Shown here: piece after piece, positions 10,066 to 22,714 of the stretch
How positions within the stretch are numbered: position 1 is the stretch's first letter
How the letters are laid out: every line of letters begins with the position of its first letter
NCBI GenBank assembly: GCA_021018815.1
Contig: JAITYX010000012.1
Span: 248,001 to 312,000, forward strand
From: Talinum fruticosum
Taxonomy: Eukaryota; Streptophyta; Magnoliopsida; Caryophyllales; Talinaceae
Direction: 5' to 3'
DNA length: 64,000 nt
The notes under the pieces: generated by a model
The model's database searches: none
Seen by the model: the letters and a program-made list of their open reading frames with translations, nothing else
What the model was told of the DNA's origin: nothing
Program-made: the position numbers and the translations under genes

Positions 10066-11866
10066 CCTTCGTCCCTTTCTAAGTTACTCGCAAGTCAGAA
10101 AGACACTAACCCTTCTCACTTCCTCTAACGAACCCGAGTAATTCCCTTTATTGTGGTCTTTTTCGAGGAAGAAGACTCTTGGGAACCCTAATTTGAATGG
10201 CTTTGGGTTTGGTCCGATTTTGAGTCATCTTTCTAGAAGACTAATTCCGTGTCTCTTTCTTTTGAAGGTCTTTTCTTTTGTAATAAGGTGGAGAAGGTTC
10301 TCTCCCGTACACTCGGTCCGGACTCAATCCTCCTTTCATTCTTATGAATGGGACCGTGCTCAGCCTTGTGGAACTTCACGGTTCGGAATCCTTTTTAAAA
10401 AGGTTAGAATAGGAATTAGATTCCTCTTCTTCAAAACCAAGACCTTTTTTCCTGAAGGCGACACACTTAGGGCCTAAAACCATGTCACGGTTTTCTAACC
10501 CCGAGTGAATTTTAAAACAAGCTCTTGAGACTCATGGAGCTTCCTTTTCAAATGCTCATTGTCTTTTCTAAGTGTCTTAGACTCAATCTCATTAGCTTGA
10601 GTACTGGCCCTCCGTTCTTTCGAGTTAGTCTCAGCTTTTCCAATTCATTTTTCAAACCATTGCTCTCGAAGTAAGAGACTCAAGTTGTTGTTTGAACCGA
10701 GAAGAATCGATAATCGACTTTTCTTCCAAACTGTAAATATATCTGCTAAATCAGCTTCGCAGTAACTTTAGAAAGTATTCAATTACCTCCTAAGGATTGG
10801 TCTCCTCGAGTGTCGACTTGTTAGCATCCGACTCGGATTTAGCTTCGAGTATGTTAATGCCATTAGACACTTTGAGTCATCGGAATCATTTTCATCTTCG
10901 GATGATTCATCGCTCCATGTGGTCATCATAGCCTTCTCCTTGTTTTTGTCCTTCTTTCTCTTTGGACAGTTTTTGACTATGTGATCTTTACTGCCACATT
11001 CAAAACAACCGGAGTTCTTAGTTAAAGATAACTTTGAAGGAGAAGAACATTTACCTTTTCTGTCCTTCTTATCTTTCATGTCGAACTCTTTCTTTGACCT
11101 CTTTTCCCACTTCTTATAATTCATCATTCTTTTGAAGCCTTGGGCAATAAGTGCCATCGAGCCCTCTTCTAAATCCGAGCGGCTCGGACTTTCCCTTATG
11201 CTTTTTAAGGCCTTCGAGTGCAATGTTCTTTTTGGTGCCGATCTCGAGCATCCTCTTCTTCCAAATGAATTTCATGAGTAAGCAACTTCCTCGATAGTCT
11301 GTCACCTTCGAACCCCATCTCTTCTTTGATAGAGTTCTTATAATTTTTCCGCACATCTCTTCATGAGAGATTTTTCTACCAAGAGATTTGAGATCGTTTG
11401 TAATATTAGTGAAACGAATAAACATGTGAGTGATGTTTATTTCCGACTCTATGTTGAAGAGCTCATATTTGTAAAGATATCGGCTTATCTTCGCCTATTT
11501 CACATGGCTTGTTCCTTCGTATGTGTTGACAAGAGTGTCCCACACATCTTTGGCCGTGTCACGAGGATGACACCCTGCTATACTCTTCGAGTTGATAACA
11601 AACATCGGTATGTTTATTACTCGAAGTTCTTTCGAACTTCTCGACTCTTCATTGGTGTACTCAAATTTTTCTTTGCGCACAAATCTTATTCCTTCCATCG
11701 TCATTGGGATGTAGTTTCCTTCTTTGATGAAGTTCCGGACATTTTCATCGTTTTCTAGCAGAAAGCACTCCATGAGTTTCTTCCAATGCACAAAGTATGA
11801 CCCTTAAAACTTTGGTAGTCCGGTGGATGACCTTCCTTCATCGAACTCTCTAATGTTCCGAGCCAT
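10066..11866 (-). pseudogene. CopB gag (broken)
   Basis: The start ATG is at 11,866 on the minus strand (MARNIREFDEG). A UBN2-type gag domain covers about 11,495-11,791 and continues in another frame to 11,114. A complete CCHC knuckle, CFECGSKDHIVKNC, lies within the open stretch 10,783-11,223 and is followed by an acidic Ser/Asp/Glu run. A coiled-coil region and the basic region before the protease follow to about 10,100. Three or more frame changes break it. This is the only one of the four copia gags here whose zinc knuckle keeps all four metal ligands in frame. Confidence 0.88.
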
Positions 11867-11918
11867 CTAACCTTTAGACCTTTGGATTTTTAGATCCTTG
11901 TTAAAGGCTAGGCTCATT

Positions 11919-11933
11919 ACCAATTGAAGGTTT
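11919..11933 (-). other. Degenerate primer binding site of CopB
   Basis: The minus strand reads TTGGTAATGAGC where CopA has TTGGTATCAAAGC. Position and context match, but bases within the tRNA-complementary part are changed or lost, so priming would be impaired. Confidence 0.7.
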
Positions 11934-11934
11934 G

Positions 11935-13349
11935 CTTTTAGAAAGTCTAAGTCACCTTAGAGGGGGGTGAATAGAGTGATGAAGAAATTTAAAAGAACTT
12001 AGACACTTTTTGCTTGAAAGTGATAAACAACCGAGTCCGAGTCTAGATTATACTCGGAAAAGCAAACACTCACAAATACGTGGAAACCCTCCTCGGGCGG
12101 AAAACCACGGTTAGTGCTAATGCAAGCACTAAGTCAAATCCACTATTTTGAATCCTTAAAATACAAAGGACTGACTCTACTAGAATTGTTCCCTTAGATA
12201 ATTCCTTACAATGTTTTCCTAGACTCGAAGTTCCCTTATCCGATCTAGTCCCGACCGAGGTAACCTTTAAAATTAGGGACAATTGAGCTGAGTTAACTCT
12301 TATAGCTCGGTCAAGGGATCCTACTTGGAAAGTAAGAGAATGTAACCGATTACAAGACTATACAACTCATAGAATATTAAATAAAGACATGGTGTTATAA
12401 GTAGAAGATTGAGTAAGAGACTTAGGCAATGCATTGATGAATAATTTTCAGCAATATTCAAGTCTTGTGAAGTTGCTTCTATTTATATATAACCAAGCGA
12501 GTGTCTCGTTGTGTCTTGTTTATGAACATAAGTCTTTACTCGGTCATTGTAACGACTCTTTTGAATTACTCGGAAAACATCCGTTAGGATGTAAACGTTG
12601 TGCTAGGGCTCCGGGCTCCAAAGGTGTTCCGATCAACTAGTGTTGTCCGAAAAGCAAGTTGGAAACCACCTTTGAGCCTAGAGTTGGAGTTTTCTAGTTT
12701 TGGAAACGAGACAACCCTTACACGGTGTCCGAGCTCTATTCAAAAGTAGATAAAGCTTGTCCGCTAGTGTTTGACAGACTAGAAGCGGGCTACTTTGTAT
12801 TTCAAAAATGAGTTAGCCTCGTCTCGAATAACCTACAAAAGTCAACCACTTTGGTTCTCAAAGTATAAAATACTTTGGTCAAAGATTAGGCACAAACAAT
12901 AATTGAATTAGGATAATTAAGAGCTTAATTATCTTAGGCTAGAGAAGTTGAATTTTCGGAGTCTAATATTCAATATACTCAAATTCCATCGAGTAAATCC
13001 TAAAGACGATCGGGTAGAGAGAGTAAAATATCATAGTATAGCAACTTGATCTCGAACAAATAATTCTCAAGGAGATAAACCGACTTAGAACAGGGAGTAA
13101 CACCTGTAATTCACTTTGCGTTGAAATATGCGATCGGTAGTTAGAATAAAAGTGTTAGAGAAATTATTTGACCATGCGATAGTTCTAAGTGATGTCCGAG
13201 TTAATCGAAACATAAGTGTAGAAGTTATACAATAATGTGTTTTCCGAGTCGGTTAGAAACGAATGAAAACTTATACAAGAGTTTCTAAAACGCCGAGAAT
13301 GACGTGAAATCAAAACTAAGAAGGGATAAGGTTTTTACCCGAGTCTTCA
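11935..13349 (-). repeat. 5' LTR of CopB
   Basis: This 1,415-bp LTR on the minus strand begins TGAAGACTCGGG at 13,349 and ends CCTTCA at 11,935. It belongs to a shorter LTR subfamily, shared with the isolated LTR at 39,457-40,899 and the CopD remnant. A minus-strand TATA-like box lies at 12,481-12,489. Outside it (from 13,350) GypE RNase H sequence resumes, so CopB inserted there. Its other LTR is beyond the left edge. Confidence 0.9.
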
Positions 13350-14272
13350 TGTATTACATAGAATAATTTAGAGTTAGAAACTGCGTCTTCCGTGTGTATC
13401 TACTCTTATAATCTAGGAACTTCTTACCTACGTAGTACATCGCACGCTCTTCTTTCCCTTCTCATTGAGCTAGCATAGGTCCTATAGCCATTTTCGTTGC
13501 GGTGAGATACAAAAGCAAAGGTTCCCGTGCTTGGGGTGAAACTAGCATAGGATGATTTGCTAGGTATTCCTTACCCTTCTTAAATGCTTGTTGGCACTCG
13601 GCATCCCGGATAACCTTACATCCGTTCTTGAACTTCTTAAAAATAGGTTCACATACCATATTTCGTTTTGATATGAAACAACTCATGTACTCGACCCCTT
13701 ATCTCTTTTTTGTGCTTAGCAAAGGGATCTCCTTATTAGCTTTGATCATGGATGGATCAACTTTAATTCCTCTAAGACTAACTACATAACCTAATAGTTT
13801 GCCCGAGGTAACTCCAAAGGCACACTTTTGATGGTTAAGGTGCATGTTGTATTTCATGAGTTTCTTTAAGAATTTCCTTAGATTGGGTAGGTGCCCTGCC
13901 CTATCTTTGGACTTTATGATCATGTCATCAACATAAACTTCACCTTCTTTATGGATCATGTCATGCGGTAAGGTTGTAGCGAGTCCTCTAGTTCTTGAGC
14001 CCAAATGGCATCACCACATAGTAGTAAATCCCCCATTGAGTGATGAAGGTCGTCTTTTCCATATCCTCTTCAACCACCTTCACCTGATTATACCCAACAT
14101 CGCCGTCCATGAACGAAAACAAAGCATGACTAGCTGTGTTATCTACAAGGATGTTGACATGAGGCAACGGGAAATAATCTTTGGGATTGGCCTTGTTCAA
14201 ATATTTGAAGTCGAGACACATATGAATCCTATTGTCTTTCTTCGAACTGGAATTATATGTGCTACCCACTAA
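13350..14272 (-). pseudogene. GypE reverse transcriptase and RNase H (Tat-like Ty3/gypsy)
   Basis: Minus-strand blocks: HMCLDFKYLNKANPKD, FSFMDGDVGYNQV, EEDMEKTTFITQWGIYYYVV and MPFGLKN (14,269-13,988). After a frame change come YVDDMIIKSKD, with the YVDD active site at about 13,924-13,935, and LLGYVVS (to 13,699). The RNase H start AFKKGKEYLANHPML and LLLYLTATK follow (13,686-13,462), with a trace continuing to 13,350. These are the standard gypsy RT palm and the RT-RNase H connection. The rest of RNase H is cut off by the CopB LTR. The Tat-like assignment rests on similarity to GypF, which has the archaeal-type RNase H. Confidence 0.88.
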
Positions 14273-15589
14273 GGATAGTGAACTACCTTGATGAACCCAG
14301 ACCTCTAACTACTATTGGATCTCTTCCTTAATCTTCAAAGCCCATGCAGGTTTCATCCTCCTCAATATCTACTTAACTTGCTTAGCATCTTCATAAAGTG
14401 GGATTTTATGTTCTATTATACTTCGGTCTATACTCGAGCACGTCTTTATAGGACCATGCAAAGACATCTATGAACTCTATAAGGAGCGAAGTAAATTACT
14501 TCTACTCATCGAGGATCTAATGTTCTCCCAATCTTAACTTCTTGGGGTTGAACAAGTGACCTCATATTAATTGTTATTGTTTACTCTATTATTGATGAGC
14601 GATTTTCTTAATCTTCAACGACTTTTATTAGTTCTTCGGGGATTTCTTGTTCATCATTAGAGGCAAAACAATTGAAAGCAAAATGAGGCAAATAGAAAGA
14701 TGAAAGATTCACTTTATTGAATGAAGGAACAAGTACATCGGACTCAACAACTGAAGATTAAAAGTGCTAGTACTAGGCCGAGAAAGAGGATGTGATCCTA
14801 AACTTACAACGAATTCTTGGCCCTCCTTACCGTCCATCCAATTGACATGCTTGGACCCTTTAATATCAACATTGGTAATGAATCTGGATGGATCGAACTG
14901 CGAGTGCGACATAACTCGTGACCGAGACCAAATTCTCTTGTAGGTTACTCTCTTATCCGAACAGAAGACGTAAAAGATTATTCCTAGCAAGATTGGTCCG
15001 ATCTAGTGTGGATCTGTCCCTTTTCAAGGAGGTACGGTGCCTCCTTCTCCAGAGTATAACAATCACTGAAAAACTCCAAACCAAGTACAAGGATTGCCTT
15101 TTCTTTGATATAGTAAGGCTCAGGAAAACTATAATAGGGAAGTTATTTCCTTCTTTTAGGAATTGCCCATTCGGAGTGTAGGGAAAGGGCTTGATAGAGC
15201 GGATCGTGTGCAATGCAGTCCTCTTAGTTTAAACTTCCCACTAATCTTGGGCTATTTCCATAGTATTACGTTGATTGCCTAGACAAAAGGTGTAGTTATT
15301 AGCGGGTTCAAAGGGTAGAAAAGTAGGGTGATATGCCCTTCGACACTGTAGCAAGACCCGGAAAGTACCCCTTCTTTCGAAGCATCGAACGGACACTAGG
15401 GTTACCATAAGTATTGAAGTTAAGAGGTGCTTCATCTCTTTCTAAGACAGCGGTAGTCGCGAATCAATAGAGTTTTTCATCATTGGCATCATGCTCAATC
15501 TCAACCACGGATTCTTTAGAAGTAATAGTAGCACGGAGGTTACCCCATAATAGTTACAACTTGTCCTTTGATGATCATTTTAATTTTCC
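14273..15589 (-). pseudogene. GypE protease-to-RT spacer
   Basis: This 1.3-kb stretch sits between protease and RT in GypE. Minus-strand open pieces (14,709-14,990, 14,953-15,213, 15,241-15,435) have the position of the Pol spacer, but I recognise no domain. The fragment SIKPFPYTPNGQFLKEGNNF may be the remains of a conserved segment. Stops are frequent. Confidence 0.5.
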
Positions 15590-15885
15590 GATGTAGTATA
15601 GAGGAACCGCTTGATGATCATGCTACCTAAGGCATCCTAAGAGTAAATTGAAGGTAGCTGGGACATATAGGACTTGGAATTCGATGTTTCATTCTACTCG
15701 GACCTATATTGATTGGCAAGGTCACTTGTTCCCAATATTGTTGTTTTAGAATTGTCATAAGCACGAAAATTGACAGTTTTTATAGAGTTGCTCCTCCCTA
15801 ATTCCTAACCTTCTAGTAGTTTTCCAAGGACGAGACGTTTACTACTTGATCCATTGTCTACCAAGGTTAAGGGAACAAACTTGTT
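15590..15885 (-). pseudogene. GypE retropepsin-like protease
   Basis: The minus strand shows LVDNGSSSK (about 15,850-15,880), resembling the D-[ST]-G-[SA] active site of gypsy proteases with an inserted residue. It is followed by the hydrophobic stretch VPATFNLLLGCL (about 15,640), a flap-to-helix pattern seen in gypsy proteases. Stops and frame changes interrupt it. The role would be cleavage of the polyprotein. Confidence 0.65.
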
Positions 15886-16079
15886 GATGTAAGTTATGGT
15901 TCGGTCGAGGGCATTATTGTGCGCAACGCGTTCTTACGGGAGATCTTTCTTATAAAAGGTAATAGTTCCATCCCCATTGTTAACCAATCCTACCACTTCC
16001 TCTAGCATAGTTTCGAAAAGATCTCCATCTTACTGAGTGCATCATTCAAAGCTCTGTCAATGATTCTCGGAAGCGAGAT

Positions 16080-16990
16080 ATTAATTGCCGATTGAAATAT
16101 CAACTTTTAATTTTTATAGTCGCTTTACGATTAGGTCTTCCTCTTTTATAGCATCGAGGCTCTTTTGGGGCTTCCTGAGTCTGTTGTGGACCTAGGGGTG
16201 CATTGTGTCGTCCACATCTAATAAGGAGTTGGATTACTTGCACTTTCGGTTTCTCCCCAAAAGTTTTCTCCTTCAAAGGGTGTTGTGCCCTATAAGTTAT
16301 CACTATTGTCATCACCATTGCTTCTCATTTCGTACACATCTTCTTCATAAAATACCCACAACCCCTAGACTTACGGATCTAATGGAGGCAAGCTAAGAAG
16401 TGATTTGGACTCATCAACATCTTGGATAAAAACAGACGGGTCCACTTCAAGGGTTTAGTGAAAATGGCTAATGTGTCGCTAAAAGGATTTTTATTATTGT
16501 TTGGTTTCCGGGCAGCCTTAGGAAAGCGAGTTGGCCATTTCGAAACATGCTTTCTAGTTTGTTCTAGAATGTCCAACACCGTTCGATATCGTGTCCTCGT
16601 GCACGATGGTATTTGTAAAATTTTCTTGCGTCCTAATTTTCGGATTGCTTCGCGGTTTCTAATTTTGCTTTAATAGGAGGCAATTCTATTGTTCCCTTTT
16701 CGAGGAGATGGTCAAGGGATTTAGTGTATGTAGTGTCAATAAAAGTGTAGTCCATATGCCTATTGAGGGCATTGACATTTGCACCACTGCTAGTATTGCT
16801 CGTATTATAGGTTTTCTTATCTTTGGCATGATAATTACCTATGTACCTAGCCGTGACTTTTGTGGTTGCGGTAGACAACTCTTGTTCTATCAGCAAACCA
16901 GCAACTCTAAGAAGAAAGAAAAAGAGGAAAGTTAAGAAAAAAATTAACAAGCCAAAGATAAAGTGGATCACCTGGTAATATCCCATTTGG
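16080..16990 (-). pseudogene. GypE gag, C-terminal half
   Basis: The minus strand carries YTFIDTTYTKSLDHLLEKG (about 16,700-16,760) followed by KFYKYHRARGHDIERCW (about 16,590-16,640). This resembles the Tat-like gag pattern of a hydrophobic leucine segment followed by a Cys-His knuckle, with the first Cys replaced by Tyr. A hydrophobic run at 16,920-16,986 is AT-rich decay rather than a true membrane segment. GypG shows another part of gag from this family (53,700-54,756). Confidence 0.65.
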
Positions 16991-17663
16991 ATCGACTGAC
17001 GGTGACTTCTTATACTACCTAAAGAAAATTTTAGTATGACTCGGATGTGCTAATAATGGACTAACCCTAATAAGAAAAGGGAATTTTTACTTTTGCAAAA
17101 TGCCCATAATGGATCGACTCTAGGAAATTGATTAAAGTGTTTTATTTTCACCCATGCAAGGGCTAATCAGCACTCCTTACCTATTCCTAAAGGCTCATAA
17201 GCAAAGGATTAAATCTAAAACACGGACACTCATTGAAGCATGCAAATGAAGTCAAAGGGGACTCCTCATAGTCAAAAAGTTCTATGGTCAATAGAGGTTT
17301 AGACACGAGTAGGATACATGGTGACTCATAGTCGTAGAATTTGGTCCTCTGTGTGGGGCATAGCAGGAGTCAAGGCCGGAATCCTCGGTGCCACTCGGTG
17401 AACCAAATGATTTGACCCAAGAGCTCATGCTATGAGGGAAGAGGTACCATTTTCTTGGGCATTGAAGCCTAGTTCGGCCCGCCTAGGCTTTAGTGGGAGC
17501 CTCATTGTTAAAAGGGTAAACAGGGGGTAGAATAAACTTTTCCTCGGGGTCCAAAATAGTATTTAAACTAGTTCAAAGGTTATTAAATGTAGGATGCCCG
17601 ACAATCATATCATAAAAATACACTACTCAAATTTTCAAGTTTTTCCCTCGTAATTAAATGTTA
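16991..17663 (-). other. GypE untranslated leader and lost gag start
   Basis: No frame stays open. Blocks match the leader of GypG (about 55,200-55,430), for example the CTCCTTACCTATTCCTAAAGG region and the AAATTTTCAAGTTTTTCCC region next to the primer site. This supports one family for GypE and GypG. Confidence 0.6.
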
Positions 17664-17683
17664 TTCCCTAGTGAAATCGCCAT
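17664..17683 (-). other. Primer binding site of GypE
   Basis: The minus strand reads TGGCGATTTCACTAGGGAA. It has the TGGCGA...CTxGGG pattern I associate with non-Met primer sites in Tat-type elements. The exact tRNA is not determined here. Confidence 0.65.
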
Positions 17684-18379
17684 TGTGGGAACCACAACCT
17701 GGAGCGGACCTAGACGGAGCTTCCCTATGTGCCCCTTTTTGGCGTAAGGGTGTTTAAAAAGTGGAAAAAGAATGATTTTAGGGTTTTTGAAGATGCCTTT
17801 TAGAAAGTAGGGATGAACCTTTTAATGAGAGTCCCGAATTTTATTAAGTCAAGTTAACAAGTTAAATTAGACTCAATGGATTAGGGTTTTATTAATCATT
17901 TTAATTTTATAAATTATTTATAGAATTCTCGGGATATTGTTTCTTAATTGAAGAACAAATAAAACTTAGAAATTAGGGTTTCTGTCATGAGGCTTTAGGG
18001 ACAGACCGGTGTGAAGACACTAGTCCGGACCCGGGCCTCGGTCGTTCAACACCCAGTGCAGAGCTACATCGAAACAGTCAGCCTCTGTCTTGGAAGACAA
18101 ATCCAGATCTGTTTCTTTTTATCCTGCAACCAAGATGTAAATTTCAATAAAAATAAACCACAAAAAGGGAGTTGCGAGACAATTTTTAGGAATGAAAAAC
18201 TAACAAAACAAAAACATGCTCTTTCAATCTTAGTATGGGAAAACTAAGACAAAAAGAGGCTAAAAGTGACTTCATTAGTCTTTGATCCAAGAATCGGATC
18301 CGGGGGCGAGGATACCAAATGCGGGAAAACGCTTCCATTTCACCCATCCGAAAACAACCATTACTTATTTGAGTGGTTT
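17684..18379 (-). repeat. GypE 5' LTR, inner part
   Basis: This is Tat-like LTR sequence next to the primer site. It includes the block GGTGTGAAGACACTAGTCCG, matched by GGTGTGAAAACACTAGTTTG at about 42,120, and the downstream block around CTTAGTATGGGAAAACTAA. It is interrupted at 18,380 by a Tekay-like LTR and continues at about 30,451. Confidence 0.78.
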
Positions 18380-20023
18380 TGTAACACCCCTAGACCCACC
18401 CTAGGAGTATTACATGCCGGGGTTCCTCGGGAGGAACCCCTAAGGCTGCTTATGATCTCAACTTGGGGTTAATAACCCTTTCTTAGATTGGCGGAAACGT
18501 AATTCTAGGTTTTCAAAGATTTTCCTGAAAATTTCGACGAGTTTCCTCTATAATATGGCTAATCCCATAGGGTTAAGGCCCTAACCCCGCACGAAACGTA
18601 TTCATACACTCAACGAGCCACAAACTCGGAATATCACAACACAACTCAACGAGCCACACGCTTTGAGTGTTCACTTAGGGCTTTGATATTATACATAGTC
18701 GGCATTCGGTTAAACATACATCCGATCTTTATAAACATGAAAACATAAAGAACATAATAAGTCCAGAGAAGTCCTATCCATTGGTTCGTCGCTTCTAAAA
18801 GCCAAAAGCAACTCCCGAGGAGTCTCACTCCCGTACCTAAAATGTTGGTGAGGTCATGAGCTTCACTAGCCCAGTGAATAATCCAAGCCTAACCCCGGTT
18901 TCTCTTTGCATATTAATTCATTACCAAACACACGTAAGTTCACAATTCATTTATAACATGCGATTCGGATCATACATGCTTAAGACATGCGAGATTCTAA
19001 CTTACCAACTTACCGAGAAGTACAATGACATCATTTACTCATGAATTCAATCAAACATACTTCGTTCTTCTTTCTACGCAAGTACATCATGGAATCATTC
19101 ATCGTGTAAGGTATTCATCACATAAATCATATCTTGTTCCTCATCGTATTCATTTCTTATGAAATCGGGATTCATTCTTCTTCTTATTCTTCTGCTTGAG
19201 TTCAATCGTGCATTTCGTAAATCATTTATTCTTTCTTTCTTGTTCATCATGCACAATCATTTGATTCTTCATATCGTAATACTTTAAGTCTACTTAGTTT
19301 CAAATGGAAAGAAGATTTATGTTCCGCTTTAAAGACCCAGTTCTTAGACCCAAAATAATTCGTGGGCTAAGTTCTTGGAGGCAAAATAATTCGTGGCCTC
19401 GAGGCTTGCCTCACTCCGAAGGACACATACTGTCAATAATTCATAGAAGCAAAACAATTCGTGGCTTCGGGTTGACACACTTCTATGGCCATAACTTCAG
19501 AGGGTTCTTTAATTCATGGGGTCTTAGATCAATAACACAATCCTTTCTCCCTTCTTTAGTTCTTTATGTTTTCTCATCTTCTTCTTATCTTCTTATTACT
19601 TATACACAAGATACACTTAATTCATATACTTCGTGCTCAACACTTTCATACGTAAAATCTTCGTAACTAATAATTCACATAAGCAAGTTTCAACTCAAGT
19701 AAAATCAATTCATTTTCACATACGCATGCTTATGTCGTTTATAATCAATGTTATTCAAGATGAACACATAATCATGTAAACATGTCAATTAAGATTGCTA
19801 ATCAATGAACTCATCGTTTTCATGATTGCGTAGTATCGCGCATAGGTGGTTTATGGTTCTATAACTTTGCTTAATCGATATATATCTTGTAATCTAGCCA
19901 TATAGCTTCCTAAATTTCAGTTCTTAATTCGAGTTACTCATTTAGTTCCGATTTTGCTCAAAACAGGACATTTTCACTTAAAATTGCATATCTCCCAATC
20001 TACTCATCCAATGCATACCAAAT
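18380..20023 (-). repeat. Tekay-like LTR, 3' part (minus strand)
   Basis: It starts TGTAACACCCC and continues with blocks matching, in reverse complement, the end of the 3.2-kb LTR at 56,792-59,987: a GGGTGTTAC terminus, the GTAATACTCC block 30 bp inside it, and the aggaactcc/gggaactc repeats. It sits inside the GypE 5' LTR and is itself cut by CopC at 20,024; the GC-rich remainder lies at 29,830-30,450. No coding capacity is visible; the ORF at 19,304-19,666 is noncoding LTR. Chromovirus (Tekay) membership is inferred from LTR length and termini. Confidence 0.7.
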
Positions 20024-20903
20024 TGAAGACTCGGACTTTTACTTACCCGTTTCGAGTTCCATCACGGAATCAGGTATAAGACTTCATCTCTTATAGGGTT
20101 TTGACTTCAAGTCATTCCATGCCTCTTAGAAACTTTTCTGTGTGATATAACATTTCTTCGAGTGTTATAGAACCAAACTATTATGCTCTTTTTGCTCGAC
20201 TCAAAAGCATACTTCTATATGCTTCTTCTCACTCGGTTCCGAGTCACTCAACGATCGGATATGTCGCATGATTCAAACACTATCTTTTCCGCGCTCAAAC
20301 TCGGGTCCGACTTCATTATTCATGAATTACATTATCCCAAGTGAGCATATTTAGTTTGATTTTTTGTTTAGTCTAGATCAAGTTTGTTCACTCGATATTC
20401 TTTATCGACTTGATTGCCTTCTAGACCGACTAAGATGGAATTTGAGTCTCATGGATATTAGACTCGGAAAATTCCTTCGCTTTTCGACCCGGATAATTAG
20501 TCACTTAATTATCTTAATTATATTAACATTTGTGTCTAATCTTAGACCAAAGTATTTTATACTTTGAGAACCAAATTGGTTTACTTTTGTAGGTTATATT
20601 TTGTGGACTCAAAATAGTGGATTTGACTTTGTGCTTGGATTAGCACGGTCCGTGGTTTTCCGCCCCGGGAGGGTTTCCACGTACTTTCGTGTTATTAATT
20701 TTCTAAGTGCATTCTAGACTCGGACAATTTCTGTTTAATGTGTTTCTTCATTCTTCACCGAATTCCGAGTTAGTGCTTTCCGAGCTCATCCCGACTCTTG
20801 CTCACCTCAGATTCTCGTCTATATTAAATTTAAAGCAAATTTCATCATCACCCTAGTCACTCCCCCTCTAGGGTGACTTAGTCTCTCCTTGAGCAAACCT
20901 TCA
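20024..20903 (+). repeat. 5' LTR of CopC, internally deleted
   Basis: The LTR runs from TGAAGACTCGG to CCTTCA but is only 880 bp long. Compared with the 3' LTR it lacks the segment equal to about 28,853-29,547. The join at about 20,597 falls at a 2-3 base match (TAT). The lost piece contains the LTR TATA box, so this LTR has no promoter. Confidence 0.9.
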
Positions 20904-20904
20904 A

Positions 20905-20917
20905 TTGGTATCGAGCC
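20905..20917 (+). other. Primer binding site of CopC
   Basis: TTGGTATCGAGCC lies one base inside the 5' LTR end. It is complementary to the initiator Met tRNA 3' end, with a base change relative to TGGTATCAGAGC. Confidence 0.88.
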
Positions 20918-20963
20918 TAGCCTTTCGGAAAATGATCTAACCATCCAAAGGTCTAAAGATCAA

Positions 20964-22690
20964 ATGGCTCGGAACAACGGAGAGTTCGATGGAGGAAGAT
21001 CTTCCAGCAGACCACCAAAGTTCAAAGGATCTAACTTTGTGCACTCGGAAAAAACTCATGGAATGTTTCCTCCTGGATCATGATGAAGATATCCGGAACA
21101 TCATAAAAGAAGAAACAAGAATTGTGCCCAAAACAAAAGCTGAGTTCATAGGCGATGAAGCTGAAAAGTTCAGAAAGAACTTCGAGGCAATGAATATTCT
21201 TATGTGTGCCATCAGCTCGGAAGAATACAACCGAGTGTCTGCATGTGATACAGCCAAAGAAGTGTGGGACACTCGGTCAACACTTATGAAGGTACAAGCC
21301 GAGTCGGACAAGTAAGGATAAGCCAATATGTTCATAAATATGAGCTATTCAAGATGGAGCCGGATGAAAACATCACTCGGATGTTCATTCGGTTTATAGA
21401 GATTACCAACAATCTCAAATCTCAAGGTAAAAAGATGTCCCACGAGGAAATGTGCGGAAAGATACTCGGAAGCCTACCTAAGAAAAGATGGGGTCCCAAG
21501 GTGACAGCTATCGAAGAGGCTCGGAACTTGTCTCCACTGAAGCCGGACGAACTCATTGGGAAGCTTCTTACCCATGAGATCCACCTAGAAGAGGAGGACG
21601 CAGAGGTCGGCACCAAAAAGAACATTGCACTCGAAAGCCTAAGAAACCGGAGAAGCGGATCCGAGTTCATCCGACCGAGAAGAGGATCCCATGGCACTTA
21701 TTTCTATAGGCTTCAAGAGAATGATGAAGCACAAGAGATGGGATAAGAAGCCAAAAGAAGAGTTCTATAAGAAAGACAAGAAGGATAGAAAAGGTAAATA
21801 CTCTTCCCTTCAAAGTTATCTTTGACTAAGAACTCTTGATGTTTTGAATATGGCAGCAAGGAACACATAGTCAAGGACTGTCCCAAGAGAAAAAGGGACA
21901 GAAGGAAGAAAACAGCTATGATAGCCACATAGAGTGACGAGGACTCATCGGAAGATGACGAGGACTCGGATGACTCAAAGTGTTTAATGGCACTTTCGAC
22001 TCACAAGCGAAAAGCAGTCGGACTCGGATAAATCGGATAATGAGGAAGCTAATCCTCAAGAGGTAATTGAGTACTTTCTGAAATTCTCCAAAGCTAATTT
22101 AGCTAAGAAAATTTTCACTTTAGAAGAAAAGTCCAATTCTAATTCCTCTCACATTAAAGAACAACTTGAGTCAATTTCCTCGAGAGCATCTCTTTAAAAA
22201 TTGAGTTGGAAAAGCTGAGACTCACACTCGGAGAACTCAAGACTAGTGCTCGGACCAATGAGACCGAGTCCGAGTTACTTAGAAAATAAAATGAGCAGCT
22301 AAAGCAAAAGCTCAATGAGTCTCAAGATCTTGTTTTAAAGTTTACTCAAGGTCGGAAAAACCTTGACATGCTCTTAGGATCTCAATGTGTCTCCTTCGGA
22401 AAAGAAGGTCTTGGTTTTAACAAAGAGGAGGAATCCAATTCCTAGTCGAGTTTTTCAAAAAGGATTCCGGAATCGTAAAGCTCAGGAAACCTAAGCACGG
22501 TCCCATTTATAAAAATGAAAGAAGAACCGAGCCTAGACCAATTTGTTGGAGGAAACCATCTCCACCGTTTTCCAAAATAGAATCCTTTCAAAAGAAAGAG
22601 ACACAGACTCAGTTCTCTAAACCGAGGACTCGGAATTAGACTAAACCTAAAGTCATTCAAATCCGAGTTCGAAAAACCTTCTTCCTCGAA
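20964..22690 (+). pseudogene. CopC gag (broken)
   Basis: The start ATG is at 20,964 (MARNNGEFDGGRSS). The gag core runs over 20,989-21,315 (NFEAMNILMCAISSEEYNRV) and continues in a different frame at 21,264-21,746 (MSHEEMCGKILGSLPKKRWG). The zinc knuckle at 21,840-21,881 reads CFEYGSKEHIVKDC, so the second Cys ligand is Tyr, and a stop codon lies directly before it. A coiled-coil region (about 22,150-22,330) and a basic region precede the protease. At least four frame breaks are visible. The role was RNA packaging and particle assembly. Confidence 0.88.
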
Positions 22691-22714
22691 AAGGACCACG
22701 GTAAAGAGTGTTAC

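Noticed and set aside
11363..11758. A 131-codon plus-strand ORF
   Set aside because: It is the antisense shadow of the CopB gag domain.
19304..19666. A 120-codon plus-strand ORF
   Set aside because: It lies in Tekay-like LTR sequence of opposite orientation and has no recognisable motif.
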